Assembly (NCBI RefSeq): GCF_014647795.1
Contig: NZ_BMPW01000027.1
Location: 43,803 to 107,802 of the forward strand
Origin: Actinoplanes campanulatus
GTDB lineage: Bacteria; Actinomycetota; Actinomycetes; Mycobacteriales; Micromonosporaceae
Length of the DNA: 64,000 nt
Reading direction: 5' to 3'
Shown here: positions 27,980 through 38,375 of the stretch, piece after piece
How the letters are laid out: the number at the start of each line of letters is the position of its first letter
Position numbering within the stretch: the stretch's first letter is position 1
Notes under the pieces: generated by a model
The model's database searches: none
The model's input: only the letters and a program-made list of their open reading frames with translations
What the model was told of the DNA's origin: nothing
Position numbers and translations under genes: made by a program

Positions 27980-29023
27980 TCAGGCGACGGTGACGGAAAC
28001 CTCCGAGCGCATCGGAGCGATCGCCGTCGAGTTACGGACCACCAACTCGGGGTGGAAAAGGTACTCCGAGTGCGGCGCGCCGTGCCCGTTGATCTCGTCG
28101 ACCAGGGAACGGACCGCGGCCACCGCCATGGCGGCGACCGGCTGGCGCAGCGTGGTCAGCGGCGGGTCGGTGAACGGGATCAGCGCCGAGTCGTCGAAGC
28201 CGATGACCGACACCTCCTCCGGAACCCGCAGGCCACGCCGCCGGGCGGCCCGGATCGCGCCGAGCGCCATCATGTCCGAGGCGCAGATGATGCCGGTCAC
28301 GCCCTTGGTCAGCAGCCGGTCGGCGGCCACCTCGCCGCCCTCCACGCCGAACAGGGTCAGCGAGATCAGTTCGTCCACCTCGGCGTCGCTCAGGCCCACC
28401 TCGCGCTTCATGGCGTTGCGGTAGCCTTCGAGCTTGCGCTGGGTGTTGATGAACCGGTTGGGGCCGGAGATCATGCCGATCCGGCGATGCCCGAGCGCCA
28501 CCAGATGGGTGACCGCCAACTCGCCGGCGACCCGGTCGTCACACGAGACGAACGGCGCCTCCAGCTCCTTCGCATAGCCGTTGACCAGTACGATCGGCAG
28601 CGGCCGGTCGAGCAGGCGCTGGTAGCGGGAGCGGTCCGAGGTGGTGTCGGCGGCGAGCGAGGAGATGAAGACGATGCCGGAGACCTGCCGGTCGAGGAGC
28701 ATCTCCACGTACTCGTCCTCGGTGACGCCGCCCGGCGACTGGGTGCACAGCACCGGCGTGTAGCCGTGCTGCGCCAGCGTGGACTCGATCACCTGGGCGA
28801 AAGCCGGGAAGATCGGGTTGTCCAGCTCGGGGACGACCAGGCCGACGAGGCCGGCGCTGCGCTTGCGCAATCTTTCCGGTCGTTCATACCCCAGCACGTC
28901 GAGTGCGGTCAGAACCGCTTGCCGGGTTTCAGCTGAGACGCCGGGGCGGTCGTCAATGACACGCGACACCGTCGCCTCACTGACCTGGGCCTGTTTGGCG
29001 ATATCGGCCATTCGCGCACGCAT
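27980..29023 (-). CDS. malR: LacI-family regulator, probable MalR
   Basis: The 347-aa regulator has a LacI helix-turn-helix at residues 5-24 (MADIAKQAQVSEATVSRVID), the hinge helix region near residue 50, and a periplasmic-binding-like sensor core (for example VPELDNPIFPAFAQVIE, GMISGPNRFINTQRKLEG, VIGFDDSALIPFTDPPLTTL). It should repress the mal genes until maltose or a derivative binds. It converges on malG and is divergent from the amylase-pullulanase gene, and sites of the form TTGC-N10-GCAA lie before both malE and malR. Confidence 0.85.
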   Translation of the reverse strand: MRARMADIAKQAQVSEATVSRVIDDRPGVSAETRQAVLTALDVLGYERPERLRKRSAGLVGLVVPELDNPIFPAFAQVIESTLAQHGYTPVLCTQSPGGVTEDEYVEMLLDRQVSGIVFISSLAADTTSDRSRYQRLLDRPLPIVLVNGYAKELEAPFVSCDDRVAGELAVTHLVALGHRRIGMISGPNRFINTQRKLEGYRNAMKREVGLSDAEVDELISLTLFGVEGGEVAADRLLTKGVTGIICASDMMALGAIRAARRRGLRVPEEVSVIGFDDSALIPFTDPPLTTLRQPVAAMAVAAVRSLVDEINGHGAPHSEYLFHPELVVRNSTAIAPMRSEVSVTVA

Positions 29024-29066
29024 GGTCTCACTCTACGGGTCTGCTGTCTGCTCGGCATGGTCCTGA

Positions 29067-29093
29067 AAGGTCTTCCATTCTATGTAAGACCTT
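29067..29093. promoter_or_regulatory. inverted repeat in the malR promoter region
   Basis: AAGGTCTT (29067-29074) is matched by AAGACCTT (29086-29093) with an 11-nt spacer, 44 bp upstream of the malR start. It abuts the TTGC-N10-GCAA site. An operator is likely, but the protein is not known. Confidence 0.45.
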
Positions 29094-29109
29094 GCTAACG
29101 TCCCGGCAA
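29092..29109. promoter_or_regulatory. probable MalR operator in the malR/amylase-pullulanase gap
   Basis: TTGC (29092-29095) and GCAA (29106-29109) are separated by exactly 10 bp, the same layout as the site 70 bp before malE. Its place between the two divergent starts would let one bound repressor act on both genes. Confidence 0.5.
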
Positions 29110-29269
29110 CAAGAGCGATACAGGTTGATCGTTCGATGAAACGTGCCCCGGATCTGTGGGCCGCTCCATGATCACCCTACGGAGTCGATCGGGCGGCGTC
29201 CACGCCGGGGCGGTGCCTGGAAATATATAACAATCGATCCGATACCACCGAATCGGAAGGGTGCGCGCA

Positions 29270-32200
29270 GTGGCACCGAGAAAATCCATACACCGCCGTA
29301 CGAGGCTGGGCGCCGCTCTGCTCAGCCTCTTCCTCCCACTCGTTGCCGTGCCGGCCTCCGCTGCCGTCGCGGCTCCTTCCGTTCCCAGCGACGCGGTGAT
29401 CGCGAAGTGGGGTTCGGACAACCCGTCCTCCGGTGAGCAGTTCTACTTCGTGCTCCCGGACCGGTTCGCCAACGGCGACGCCCGCAACGACAGGGGCGGG
29501 CTCTCCGGCGACCGGCTGTCGACCGGCTTCGACCCCGCCGACAAGGGCTTCTACCACGGTGGCGACCTCAAAGGCGTGATGGACCGGCTGGACTACATCC
29601 AGGGCCTCGGGACCACCGCCATCTGGCTCGCCCCGGTCTTCAAGAACCGTCCCGTGCAGGGCGCCGGCGCCGACGTGTCGGCCGGCTACCACGGCTACTG
29701 GATCACCGACTTCACCCAGGTCGACCCGCACTTCGGCACCAACGCGGACCTGAAGAAGCTGGTCAAGCTCGCGCACCAGCGGGGCATGAAGATCTACCTG
29801 GACATCATCGTCAACCACACCGCGGACGTCATCAAGTACGCGGAGAACACCACCACGTACGTCGACAAGGCCGACTCCCCGTACACCGACACCGACGGGC
29901 AGCCGTTCGAGGACCGCAACTACGCGAACTCCCCGACGTTCCCGGAGACCGACGCGACGTCGTACCCGTACACCCCGGTCTTCGGCAGCACCGCGGACCG
30001 GACCGTCAAGAAGCCGTCCTGGCTCAACGACGTGAACATGTACCACAACCGCGGCGACTCCACCTTCGCCGGTGAGAACAGCGAGTACGGCGACTTCGTC
30101 GGCCTCGACGACCTCTTCACCGAGCGTCCCGAGGTGGTCGAGGGCATGACCGAGATCTACTCGGACTGGATCGCCGACACCGGCATCGACGGCTACCGCC
30201 TGGACACCGTCAAGCACTCCAACATGGAGTTCTGGCAGCAGTGGGCGCCCGGCATCGAGCGGGCCGCCAAGAAGGCCGGCAAGGACGACTTCTTCATGTT
30301 CGGCGAGGTCTACACCGCCGACCAGGAGATCCAGTCGACCTACGTGCGCGAGGGCGGGCTCCCGGCCACGCTGGACTTCTCCTTCCAGGAGGCGGCGCGC
30401 GGCTTCGTCACCGGCAACAGCGGCGCCGACGCGCTGTCCGCCCTGTACGCCAAGGACGACCTCTACACCGCCCGCAACACCGGCGCCGACCGGCTGCCCA
30501 CCTTCCTCGGCAACCACGACATGGGCCGGATCGGCTCCTTCATCGCCGCCGCGGCGACCGCCGACACCCAGCTCAAGCGCGACCAGCTCGCCCACGAGCT
30601 GATGTTCCTGACCCGGGGCCAGCCGGTCGTCTACTCCGGTGACGAGCAGGGCTTCACCGGGCCGGGCGGTGACAAGGACGCCCGCCAGGACCTGTACGCG
30701 AGCAAGAGCGCGGACTACCTGGACGACGACCTGATCGGCACCGACCGCACCCACGCGGTGGACAACTACAACCCGGCGCACCCGGTCTACCAGACCATCG
30801 CGGCGCTCGCGAAGCTCCGTAAGGCGAACCCGGCGCTGGTCACCGGCGTCCAGGTGACCCGGTACGCGGCCGAGGGCCAGGGCGTCTTCGCGGCGTCCCG
30901 CCTGGACAGGTCGAAGCGGGGCGAGTACGTGGTCGCGTCCAACAACGCCACCACCACGCAGACCGTCAGCTTCGCCACGTCCACGCCGAACGCCACGTTC
31001 ACCGGGATCTACGGCGGCGCCACGGCGGTGACCTCGGACTCCTCCGGCAAGATCACCATCACGGTTCCGGCGCTGTCCTCCGTGGTCTTCAAGGCCGGGA
31101 ACGCGATCGCCGTACCCGCCGCTGCTCCGACCGTGAGCATCAGCGGCCCGAAGCCGGACGCCTCGGTCGCCACCCGCGCCGAGATCGTCGCCGACGTCGT
31201 CGGCGACCCGCTGTCGACCGTGACCTTCGCGGCCCAGGCCGGCAACGGCGAATGGAAGCTGCTCGGCACCGCGGACCGGGCGCCCTACCGCGTCTACCAC
31301 GACCTGACCGGGCTGGCCGGGGACACTCCGGTGCGGTACAAGGCAGTGGTGCGTGACAGCAGGGGACGGCTCGCGTCCTCGACCGCGGGCATCACCGTCG
31401 GCACCCCGGAGGCCACCTCCACCGCCGGCTACGCGGTCGTGCACTACCAGCGGCCGGACGGCGAGTACGACGACCAGAATCTGTACGTGTGGGGCGACAT
31501 CGACCCGTCCATGTCCACCAGCTGGCCCAACGGTCAGCAGTTCACCGGTGCCGACTCGTACGGCCGCTTCGCCTACGTGAAGCTCAAGCCGGGCGCGAAG
31601 AGCGTCGGGTTCATCGTGGTCGACGACGACGGCGACAAGGACGTCGACGCGGACCGAAGCATCGACGTCGGCGACAACCCGGAGATCTGGGTCAAGCAGG
31701 GCGACGCCAAGGTCTACACCTCCCGGCAGGCCGCCACCGGCGAGCCCGACCCGGCGCAGGACACCACCAGGGCGGTCGTCCACTGGAACCGCGCCGACGG
31801 GAACTACGACGGCTGGGGCATGCACGTCTGGTCCGGCGCCGCGAACCCGACCGACTGGTCGAGCCCGCTGCTCCCGGCCCGGATCGACAGCTACGGCGCG
31901 GTCTTCGAGGTGCCGCTCGCGGCCGGGGCGACCTCGCTGAGCTACATCATCCACCGCGGCGACGAGAAGGACCTGCCGAGCGACCAGTCCCTCGACTTCG
32001 CCAAGGCCGGCCGTGAGGTCTGGCTGCTGGCCGGTCAGGAGACCCGCCTGCTGCCGTTGGTCAAGACCGCCGGCGGCGGTGGCGTGGCCGACGTGACCAA
32101 GTCCGCCGCGGTCTGGCTGGACCGGGGCACGATCGCCTGGAAGACCGGCACCGGCACCACCCTGGAACCGGTCGGGGCGGGCACCGACGGCAAGGTCTAC

Positions 32201-34723
32201 GACCTGGTCTGGTCGCCCACCGGCGGGATCGGCGTCAAGGACGGCGAGCTGACCGGGACGTACGAGACCGTGTCTCTTCAGGCACAGCGCGACGGTCTCA
32301 CCGAGGCCCAGCGTGAGGCGTTCCCGCACCTCTGGCAGTACGGCGCGTTCCGTACCTCCAAAAAAGATCTTGCAGCGGTTCTCCAGAGCCAGGTCGTGGT
32401 CACCGAACGCGACGCCGCCGGCAAGCTGCTCTCGGCCACCGGCGTCCAGCTCTCCGGCGTCCTCGACGACGTCTACGGCTCCGCGACCGGCGCCACCCTC
32501 GGCCCGGTCGTCAGCGGGAAGAAGGCGAGCGTCGCGGTGTGGGCGCCGACCGCCCGCAGCGTCGAGCTCGAGGTCTACGACACCGCCGGCCAGGTCTCCC
32601 CGACCCTCGTGGAGCTGACCCGCGACGACCGCACCGGCGTCTGGTCCGGCCGCGGCGACTGGGCCGGCAAGTACTACAAGTTCCGGGTCACCGCGTGGCA
32701 GCCGGCCGCGCAGAAGCTGGTCACGGCGTCGGTCACCGACCCGTACGCGGTCGCGCTGACCGCCGACTCCACCCGGAGCCGCTTCGTCAGCCTGTCCGAC
32801 CCGGCGCTCGCGCCGGCCGGCTGGGCGGGCCTCAGGAAGCCGGCGGCGACCGCTCCCGCGAAGATCCAGATCTCGGAGCTGTCGGTCCGGGACTTCTCGA
32901 TCGCCGACGCCTCGGTGGCGCCGGAGAAGCGGGGCACGTTCAGCGCCTTCACCGTCGAGTCGGAGGGCACCAAGCACCTGAAGGAGCTGGCGAAGGCCGG
33001 GGTCACCCACCTGCACCTGCTCCCGGCGTTCGACTTCGCCACCATCCCGGAGAAGCGCGCCGACCAGCAGCAGCCCGCCTGTGACCTGGCGTCGCTGCCC
33101 GCCGACTCGGAGGAGCAGCAGGCCTGCATCGCCGCGGTGGCCGCCACCGACGGCTACAACTGGGGCTACGACCCGCTGCACTACACGGTTCCGGAGGGTG
33201 GCTACGCGGTCTCGCCCGACGACCGGACCAAGGAGTTCCGTTCCATGGTCGCCGGGGTCAACCAGGCCGGCCTGCGGGTGGTCATGGACGTCGTCTACAA
33301 CCACACCTCGGCCGCCGGGACCGACGCCAAGTCGGTGCTCGACCAGATCGTGCCCGGCTACTACCACCGCCTCCTGGAGGACGGCACCGTCGCCAACTCC
33401 ACCTGCTGCGCCAACACCGCGCCGGAGAACGCGATGATGGGCAAGCTCGTGGTCGACTCGATCGTCACGTGGGCCAGGCAGTACAAGGTCGACGGGTTCC
33501 GCTTCGACCTGATGGGCCACCACCCGAAGGCGAACATCCTGGCGGTGCGCAAGGCCCTCGACAAGCTGACCTTGGCGCGGGACGGCGTCGACGGCAAGAA
33601 CATCTATGTGTACGGCGAGGGCTGGAACTTCGGTGAGGTGGCGAACGACGCCCGCTTCATCCAGGCCACCCAGCTGAACATGGGCGGCACCGGGATCGGC
33701 GTGTTCAACGACCGGCTCCGGGACGCGGTCCGTGGCGGCGGCCCGTTCGACAACAACCCGCGTATCCAGGGCTTCGCGTCCGGCCTGGCCGGCGCCCCCA
33801 ACGGCGACGCGGTCAACGGCACCGCGGCGGAGCAGAAGGCGCGCCTGCTGCACTACCAGGACCTGATCAAGGTCGGTCTGACCGGCAACCTGGCGGACTA
33901 CACGTTCACCGACTCGTCCGGCGCGACCGTCAAGGGCTCGCAGGTCGACTACAACGGGGCGCCGGCCGGCTACACGGTCGACCCCGGTGAGTCGATCACC
34001 TACGTCGACGCGCACGACAACGAGATCCTGTACGACGCGCTGGCGTACAAGCTGCCCCAGGCCACCACGGCCGCGGACCGGGCACGGGCGCAGTCGGTGG
34101 CGCTGGCCACCACGGTGCTCGGGCAGGGTGTGGGCTTCGTGACCGCGGGCAGCGAGATCCTGCGCTCCAAGTCGCTGGACCGGAACTCGTTCAACTCGGG
34201 TGACTGGTTCAACCAGATCATCTGGGACTGCACGCAGGGCAACGGTTTCGGCCGGGGCCTGCCGCCCAAGGCGGACAACGAGTCGAAGTACGCCTACGCC
34301 AAGCCGCTGCTGGCCGACCCGGCCCTGGTGCCGGACTGCGCCTCGATGAACCTGTCCAACAACCTCTACCAGGAGCTGCTCAGGATCCGGAAGTCCAGCC
34401 CGGCGTTCGGTCTGGCCACCGGCTCGCAGGTGCGGCAGCGGGTGTCGTTCCCGCTGTCCGGCCTGAACGAGACCCCTGGCGTGATCACCATGACGATCGA
34501 CGCCCGCGGCGTGGACCGTCAGTGGAAGTCGATCACGGTCGTCTTCAACGCCGGCACCACGGCGGCCACCCAGAAGGTGCCCGCGCTGGCCGGTAAGAAG
34601 GTCGCCCTCCACCCGGTGCAGCGGGCCTCGGCCGACCCGGTCACCCGTTCCGCGTCCTTCGCGGCGGCGACCGGCACGCTCACCGTCCCCGCACGGACCG
34701 TCTCGGTCTTCGTGCAGAGCTGA
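29270..34723 (+). CDS. giant secreted alpha-amylase/pullulanase fusion
   Basis: The 1817-aa enzyme starts with a Sec signal peptide ([22 protein letters not shown]). First comes a GH13 amylase domain (about residues 45-600) with [11 protein letters not shown], the nucleophile Asp in GYRLDTVKH, the acid Glu in [10 protein letters not shown] and FLGNHDMGR. Two pullulanase-type carbohydrate modules (PUD/CBM41) follow near 720-820 and 835-925, opening [17 protein letters not shown] and [16 protein letters not shown]. Last is a type I pullulanase part with its own GH13 domain ([33 protein letters not shown]). It should cut both alpha-1,4 and alpha-1,6 bonds of starch outside the cell. GTG 29270 after GGAAGG is chosen; GTG 29261 lacks spacing. 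Confidence 0.9.
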   Translation: MAPRKSIHRRTRLGAALLSLFLPLVAVPASAAVAAPSVPSDAVIAKWGSDNPSSGEQFYFVLPDRFANGDARNDRGGLSGDRLSTGFDPADKGFYHGGDLKGVMDRLDYIQGLGTTAIWLAPVFKNRPVQGAGADVSAGYHGYWITDFTQVDPHFGTNADLKKLVKLAHQRGMKIYLDIIVNHTADVIKYAENTTTYVDKADSPYTDTDGQPFEDRNYANSPTFPETDATSYPYTPVFGSTADRTVKKPSWLNDVNMYHNRGDSTFAGENSEYGDFVGLDDLFTERPEVVEGMTEIYSDWIADTGIDGYRLDTVKHSNMEFWQQWAPGIERAAKKAGKDDFFMFGEVYTADQEIQSTYVREGGLPATLDFSFQEAARGFVTGNSGADALSALYAKDDLYTARNTGADRLPTFLGNHDMGRIGSFIAAAATADTQLKRDQLAHELMFLTRGQPVVYSGDEQGFTGPGGDKDARQDLYASKSADYLDDDLIGTDRTHAVDNYNPAHPVYQTIAALAKLRKANPALVTGVQVTRYAAEGQGVFAASRLDRSKRGEYVVASNNATTTQTVSFATSTPNATFTGIYGGATAVTSDSSGKITITVPALSSVVFKAGNAIAVPAAAPTVSISGPKPDASVATRAEIVADVVGDPLSTVTFAAQAGNGEWKLLGTADRAPYRVYHDLTGLAGDTPVRYKAVVRDSRGRLASSTAGITVGTPEATSTAGYAVVHYQRPDGEYDDQNLYVWGDIDPSMSTSWPNGQQFTGADSYGRFAYVKLKPGAKSVGFIVVDDDGDKDVDADRSIDVGDNPEIWVKQGDAKVYTSRQAATGEPDPAQDTTRAVVHWNRADGNYDGWGMHVWSGAANPTDWSSPLLPARIDSYGAVFEVPLAAGATSLSYIIHRGDEKDLPSDQSLDFAKAGREVWLLAGQETRLLPLVKTAGGGGVADVTKSAAVWLDRGTIAWKTGTGTTLEPVGAGTDGKVYDLVWSPTGGIGVKDGELTGTYETVSLQAQRDGLTEAQREAFPHLWQYGAFRTSKKDLAAVLQSQVVVTERDAAGKLLSATGVQLSGVLDDVYGSATGATLGPVVSGKKASVAVWAPTARSVELEVYDTAGQVSPTLVELTRDDRTGVWSGRGDWAGKYYKFRVTAWQPAAQKLVTASVTDPYAVALTADSTRSRFVSLSDPALAPAGWAGLRKPAATAPAKIQISELSVRDFSIADASVAPEKRGTFSAFTVESEGTKHLKELAKAGVTHLHLLPAFDFATIPEKRADQQQPACDLASLPADSEEQQACIAAVAATDGYNWGYDPLHYTVPEGGYAVSPDDRTKEFRSMVAGVNQAGLRVVMDVVYNHTSAAGTDAKSVLDQIVPGYYHRLLEDGTVANSTCCANTAPENAMMGKLVVDSIVTWARQYKVDGFRFDLMGHHPKANILAVRKALDKLTLARDGVDGKNIYVYGEGWNFGEVANDARFIQATQLNMGGTGIGVFNDRLRDAVRGGGPFDNNPRIQGFASGLAGAPNGDAVNGTAAEQKARLLHYQDLIKVGLTGNLADYTFTDSSGATVKGSQVDYNGAPAGYTVDPGESITYVDAHDNEILYDALAYKLPQATTAADRARAQSVALATTVLGQGVGFVTAGSEILRSKSLDRNSFNSGDWFNQIIWDCTQGNGFGRGLPPKADNESKYAYAKPLLADPALVPDCASMNLSNNLYQELLRIRKSSPAFGLATGSQVRQRVSFPLSGLNETPGVITMTIDARGVDRQWKSITVVFNAGTTAATQKVPALAGKKVALHPVQRASADPVTRSASFAAATGTLTVPARTVSVFVQS

Positions 34724-34748
34724 TCCTCGGCTCACGCTGACCCCCGGG

Positions 34749-34780
34749 TCGGCGCCGGACCCCTTCCACCCCGGCGCCGA
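34749..34780 (+). terminator. terminator after the amylase-pullulanase gene
   Basis: TCGGCGCCGG (34749-34758) pairs with CCGGCGCCGA (34771-34780) around a 12-nt loop, 25 bp after the stop. There is no T-run. Confidence 0.6.
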
Positions 34781-34800
34781 TCCGGCTCAGCACCCGATCA

Positions 34801-34840
34801 CGGCCACCGCTCACCCGCCTGCCCGGGTGGGCGGTGGCCG
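34801..34840. terminator. bidirectional hairpin between converging genes
   Basis: CGGCCACCGCTCACCC pairs with GGGTGGGCGGTGGCCG (16 positions, one mismatch) around an 8-nt loop. It lies 13 bp beyond the end of the minus-strand c-di-GMP gene and probably ends that transcript as well. Confidence 0.7.
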
Positions 34841-34852
34841 ATTCCATTCCGG

Positions 34853-37264
34853 CTAGCTGTGGAGGGCCGGGGTGGTTAGCCGTTCGTAGAGCTGGTGGGC
34901 CGGTTCCGGGCGGCCCAGGTGGTAGCCCTGCACGAACTTGCAGCCCATCACCGTGAGCAGGTTCAGCTCGTCGGCGTCCTCGACGCCCTCGGCCACCACC
35001 CGCAGGCCGAGGGTGTGCCCGAGCTGCACGATGGCGCTGACCAGTTCCTGCTGGCGGCCGTTGCCGACCAGCCCGGTGATGAACGAGCGGTCGAGCTTCA
35101 GCACGTCGACCGGGATGTCGCGGAGGTAGCCGAGCGACGAGTAGCCGGTGCCGAAGTCGTCGATGGCGATCCGTACGCCGAGTTCGCGCAGCTCCTGGAG
35201 ACGGGCCGAGGTGACCGCCACGTCACGCATCATCACCGTCTCGGTGAGCTCCAGGACCAGGCACTGCGGGGAGAGCCCGGTGGTGGCCAGGGCGTACGCC
35301 ACGTGGTCGGTGAGGTCGGGCAGGTCCAGGTGTGCGGCCGACAGGTTGACGCTGACCCAGGCGGGCGCGGTCCACGGGCTCTCCACCTGCCAGTGGCGCA
35401 GCGTCCGGCAGGCCTCGAGGAGAATCCACCGGTCGATCTCGATGATCATGCCGGTCTCCTCGGCGAGCGGGATGAACGAGCCCGGCTGCTGGAGCCCGCG
35501 GAACGGGTCCTGCCAACGGACCAGCGCCTCGGCGCCGACCACCCGGCCCTCCTGGACCGCGAACACCGGTTGCAGGTGCAGCCGCAACTCGCCGCGGTGC
35601 ACCGCCTCGCGCAGCCGGTTCTCCTGGTCGAGCCGGGTGAGCAGCTGCTCGTGCATCCGATTCTCGAACACCATGAACCGGTTCTTGCCCAGGTCCTTGG
35701 CGGCGTACATGGCGACGTCGGCGTTGCGGATCACCTCGTCGGCGTCGGTGTAGCGGGCCGCGTCCGGGACCACGCCGACGCTCACCGTCACCACCGCCTC
35801 CCGTCCGTGCACCACGAAGGGCCGGGCGATGGCGTCCAGACAGGCGCGGGCCAGCATCTCCACCACCGGCGGGGTGGCGCCCTCGAGCAGGACGGCGAAC
35901 TCGTCGCCGCCGAGCCGGGCCACCGTGTCGTGCGGGCGCAGGACGGAGCTCAGCCGTTCCGCCGCGGTCCGCAGCAGCAGGTCGCCGGCGTTGTGCCCGA
36001 GGCTGTCGTTGACCCGCTTGAAACCGTCCAGGTCGAGGTAGAGCAGGGCGATGTGCTCGCCGGAGGATCGGGACCGGTTGAGCGCGTGGTCCAGCCGGTC
36101 GAGCAGCAGCTTGCGGTTGGGCAGCCCGGTGAGCCCGTCGTGCAGGGCCTGGTGGCGCAGGTCGTGTTCGAGGTCGCGCTGCCGGGTGACGTCGCGCAGC
36201 ACGACGACCGCGCCGATCGGCCGGCCCGCCTTCTCCAGGGAGCTGACGTTGTACTCGACCCGGACCGTGGTGCCGTCCGGGCGCAGCAGACGGCCCTCCC
36301 GGATGCCGCTGGTCAGCCCGTCGGCCGCCTCCGGGAAGAGCACGGTGGCCGCCCGCTGGAGCAGCCCGGCGACGCCGAGGCCGGTGATCCCCCCGGCCGC
36401 CTCGTTGGCGAAGGTGATCCTCCCGGCCGGGTCGATGCCGCAGATGCCCTCGCCGGCGTTGGCCAGGATGCTGTCGGTGTACTCCTTGGCCAGGATCTCC
36501 CGGGCCGACAGCTCCAGCTGTTCGGCCATCGAGTTGAAGGCGCGGGCCAGCCGCCCGATCTCGTCGCGGCCGTCCGGCGGCATCCGCAGCGAGTAGTCCC
36601 CGGTACGGATGGTGCGGACCGCCGCGGTGAGCGAGGTGATCCGGCGGATCAGCGAGCCGGACAGCCCGAAGCCGAGGGCGAGCACCAGCAGGATCACCAC
36701 GGCGGAGCTGACCATGGTGATGATCTGGGCAGTCCGGGTGGCATCCATCATCTGCTCGTAGATCGGGGTGTACTCGAGAATGACCGCACCGATCGTCTTG
36801 CCGGCCTTGGTGTTCAACGGCACCACGACCTGCTTGATGCCGTCGGGGTAGTCGACGCTGGTCTCGACGAAGACGCGGGACTTGCCGTCGTCGATCGTCC
36901 TGCCGACCTCGTTGCCGAGGTCGTGGTCGAAGACCGACGCGATGTTGTCCGTGACGACGTCGCCGAGGATGTACTTGCCGGAGTCCACCACCACGGCGTC
37001 GCGGTGCTGGATCTCGTGCATCCGGTGGAGGTAGTTGCCGAGCGCCTCGGGGCTGTAGTACAGCGGCTCCGGCACCTCGCCCTCGGAGTCGACCGAGAGG
37101 CCCAGCGCGATGTCCATGGCGACGCCCCGGGCCAGCCGGGCGGCCTCCTGCGCGGCGGCCCGCTCGGCCGACGACGCGGTGGTCTGCCACGTGATCAGCG
37201 CGGTGGCCGCCACCATGAGGGCCACCAGGAGATAGCCTCCGAGCAGCTTCTGCCGCACGTTCAT
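34853..37264 (-). CDS. membrane GGDEF/EAL c-di-GMP enzyme with HAMP and PAS
   Basis: The 803-aa protein has two membrane segments (about residues 9-28 and 181-203) that enclose a 150-residue extracellular sensor. A HAMP linker (205-260), a PAS domain (265-360), a GGDEF domain with intact GGDEF at 452-456 and an EAL domain with EAL at 579-581 follow. DDFGTGYSSLGYLR and the late QGYHLGRP are typical of active EAL domains. Both synthesis and breakdown of c-di-GMP are therefore possible, with the sensor choosing between them. The signal sensed is unknown. A TauE-type permease gene lies 54 bp upstream on the same strand. Confidence 0.9.
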   Translation of the reverse strand: MNVRQKLLGGYLLVALMVAATALITWQTTASSAERAAAQEAARLARGVAMDIALGLSVDSEGEVPEPLYYSPEALGNYLHRMHEIQHRDAVVVDSGKYILGDVVTDNIASVFDHDLGNEVGRTIDDGKSRVFVETSVDYPDGIKQVVVPLNTKAGKTIGAVILEYTPIYEQMMDATRTAQIITMVSSAVVILLVLALGFGLSGSLIRRITSLTAAVRTIRTGDYSLRMPPDGRDEIGRLARAFNSMAEQLELSAREILAKEYTDSILANAGEGICGIDPAGRITFANEAAGGITGLGVAGLLQRAATVLFPEAADGLTSGIREGRLLRPDGTTVRVEYNVSSLEKAGRPIGAVVVLRDVTRQRDLEHDLRHQALHDGLTGLPNRKLLLDRLDHALNRSRSSGEHIALLYLDLDGFKRVNDSLGHNAGDLLLRTAAERLSSVLRPHDTVARLGGDEFAVLLEGATPPVVEMLARACLDAIARPFVVHGREAVVTVSVGVVPDAARYTDADEVIRNADVAMYAAKDLGKNRFMVFENRMHEQLLTRLDQENRLREAVHRGELRLHLQPVFAVQEGRVVGAEALVRWQDPFRGLQQPGSFIPLAEETGMIIEIDRWILLEACRTLRHWQVESPWTAPAWVSVNLSAAHLDLPDLTDHVAYALATTGLSPQCLVLELTETVMMRDVAVTSARLQELRELGVRIAIDDFGTGYSSLGYLRDIPVDVLKLDRSFITGLVGNGRQQELVSAIVQLGHTLGLRVVAEGVEDADELNLLTVMGCKFVQGYHLGRPEPAHQLYERLTTPALHS

Positions 37265-37318
37265 CCGTACTCCCCGAGATTCGACGCCGCCTCACATCGG
37301 CAGCCGATCGGGGAGGTA

Positions 37319-38197
37319 TTAGCTGATGCCGGCTTCGGCCAGCTCTTTCTGCCGGTTGGCCCGTCCGTGCAGGCCGATGCCGACGGCGACCAGGATCGCC
37401 ACGCCGGCGACCACCCCGACCACCAGGGTGGGCAGGTCGAACAGCTTGAGGGCGCTGGCCAGCAGCACGATCACCAGCGCGGACCGGACCAGCCCGCCGG
37501 GCGCCCGCGACGAGATCCGGGAGCCGAGCAGCACGCCCGGGATGGACCCGAGGATCACCGCGCCGGCGATGTCGAGCTGGAGGTCGCCGAAGAAGGCGTG
37601 GCCCAGTGCCGCGGCGGTGACCAGTGGCACCGCCTGGATCAGGTCGGTGCCGACCAGGTCGTTGGCGCGCAGCGTCGGGTAGAGCGCCAGCAGCGCCACG
37701 ATGATCAGCGAGCCGGAGCCGACCGAGGTGAGGCCGACCACCAGGCCGCCCATGATCCCGATCAGCACGGTCGGGACGGGCTTGACGGTGATCGGGGCGA
37801 CGGGGCGGTCCGCGTTGCGGCGCCCGGTCCAGGCCTTGAGCAGCATGCCGGCGGCGGCCAGCAGCAGCGCCGCGCCGAGAGCGATCTTGACGGCGTGCTG
37901 GATGCTCTCGTCGCTGCCGAACATGTCCAGCAGCAGGACGCCGAGGAAGGCGGAGGGGATGCTGCCGGCACACAGCCAGGCCACCAGCCGCCAGTTCACC
38001 GTGCCGCGGCGGGCGTGCACCCAGCCGCCGAACGGCTTCATGATCGCGCTGGCGGCCAGGTCGCTGGAGATGGCGGCGACCGGGTGCACGCCGAAGAGCA
38101 GGACGAGGATGGGCGTCATCAGGGCGCCACCGCCCATGCCGGTGAGCCCGACGATGATGCCGACTCCCAGGCCGGCGAGCACCATGATCGGATCCAT
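37319..38197 (-). CDS. TauE/SafE-family membrane permease
   Basis: The 292-aa protein has about eight hydrophobic segments in two similar halves, each with the family's Gly-rich start: GVGIIVGLTGMGGGALMTPIL near residue 11 and GGLVVGLTSVGSGSLII in the second half. The family exports or imports small sulfur-containing or organic anions such as sulfite or sulfoacetate; the substrate here is not evident. An AT-rich promoter region upstream contains TTTAGTAGAC, and AAGGAGG lies about 27 nt before the ATG, too far to be an ordinary ribosome site. It may be co-transcribed with the c-di-GMP gene. Confidence 0.85.
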   Translation of the reverse strand: MDPIMVLAGLGVGIIVGLTGMGGGALMTPILVLLFGVHPVAAISSDLAASAIMKPFGGWVHARRGTVNWRLVAWLCAGSIPSAFLGVLLLDMFGSDESIQHAVKIALGAALLLAAAGMLLKAWTGRRNADRPVAPITVKPVPTVLIGIMGGLVVGLTSVGSGSLIIVALLALYPTLRANDLVGTDLIQAVPLVTAAALGHAFFGDLQLDIAGAVILGSIPGVLLGSRISSRAPGGLVRSALVIVLLASALKLFDLPTLVVGVVAGVAILVAVGIGLHGRANRQKELAEAGIS

Positions 38198-38375
38198 GCG
38201 GCGCAGCCTGCCCGACCAACACCCTCCTTGTCTACTAAATCAGTTGAGTTTGTCGAGTTTCTCGCACGGCTGTCACCGGTTCGATGCCGGATTCGAACGC
38301 CTGGTCCGCCGCACGCGCCATGAGCACGTCCGCGCCACGCGGGTAGCCCTCCCCGGAACCGGGTAAGGCCCCGGC

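Noticed and set aside
32360-32376. Programmed frameshift site AAAAAAGATC inside the amylase-pullulanase gene
   Set aside because: The zero frame continues into well-conserved pullulanase sequence and the shifted frame gives only a short, featureless product.
29177-34735. Very long minus-strand open frame opposite the amylase-pullulanase gene
   Set aside because: Its translation is a low-complexity Arg/Gly/Val/Asp mix typical of the antisense of GC-rich coding DNA; the plus strand has full GH13 motifs.
35223-38222. 999-codon minus-strand frame across the c-di-GMP and permease genes
   Set aside because: It is frame-shifted against two clear genes on the same strand and has no family motifs.
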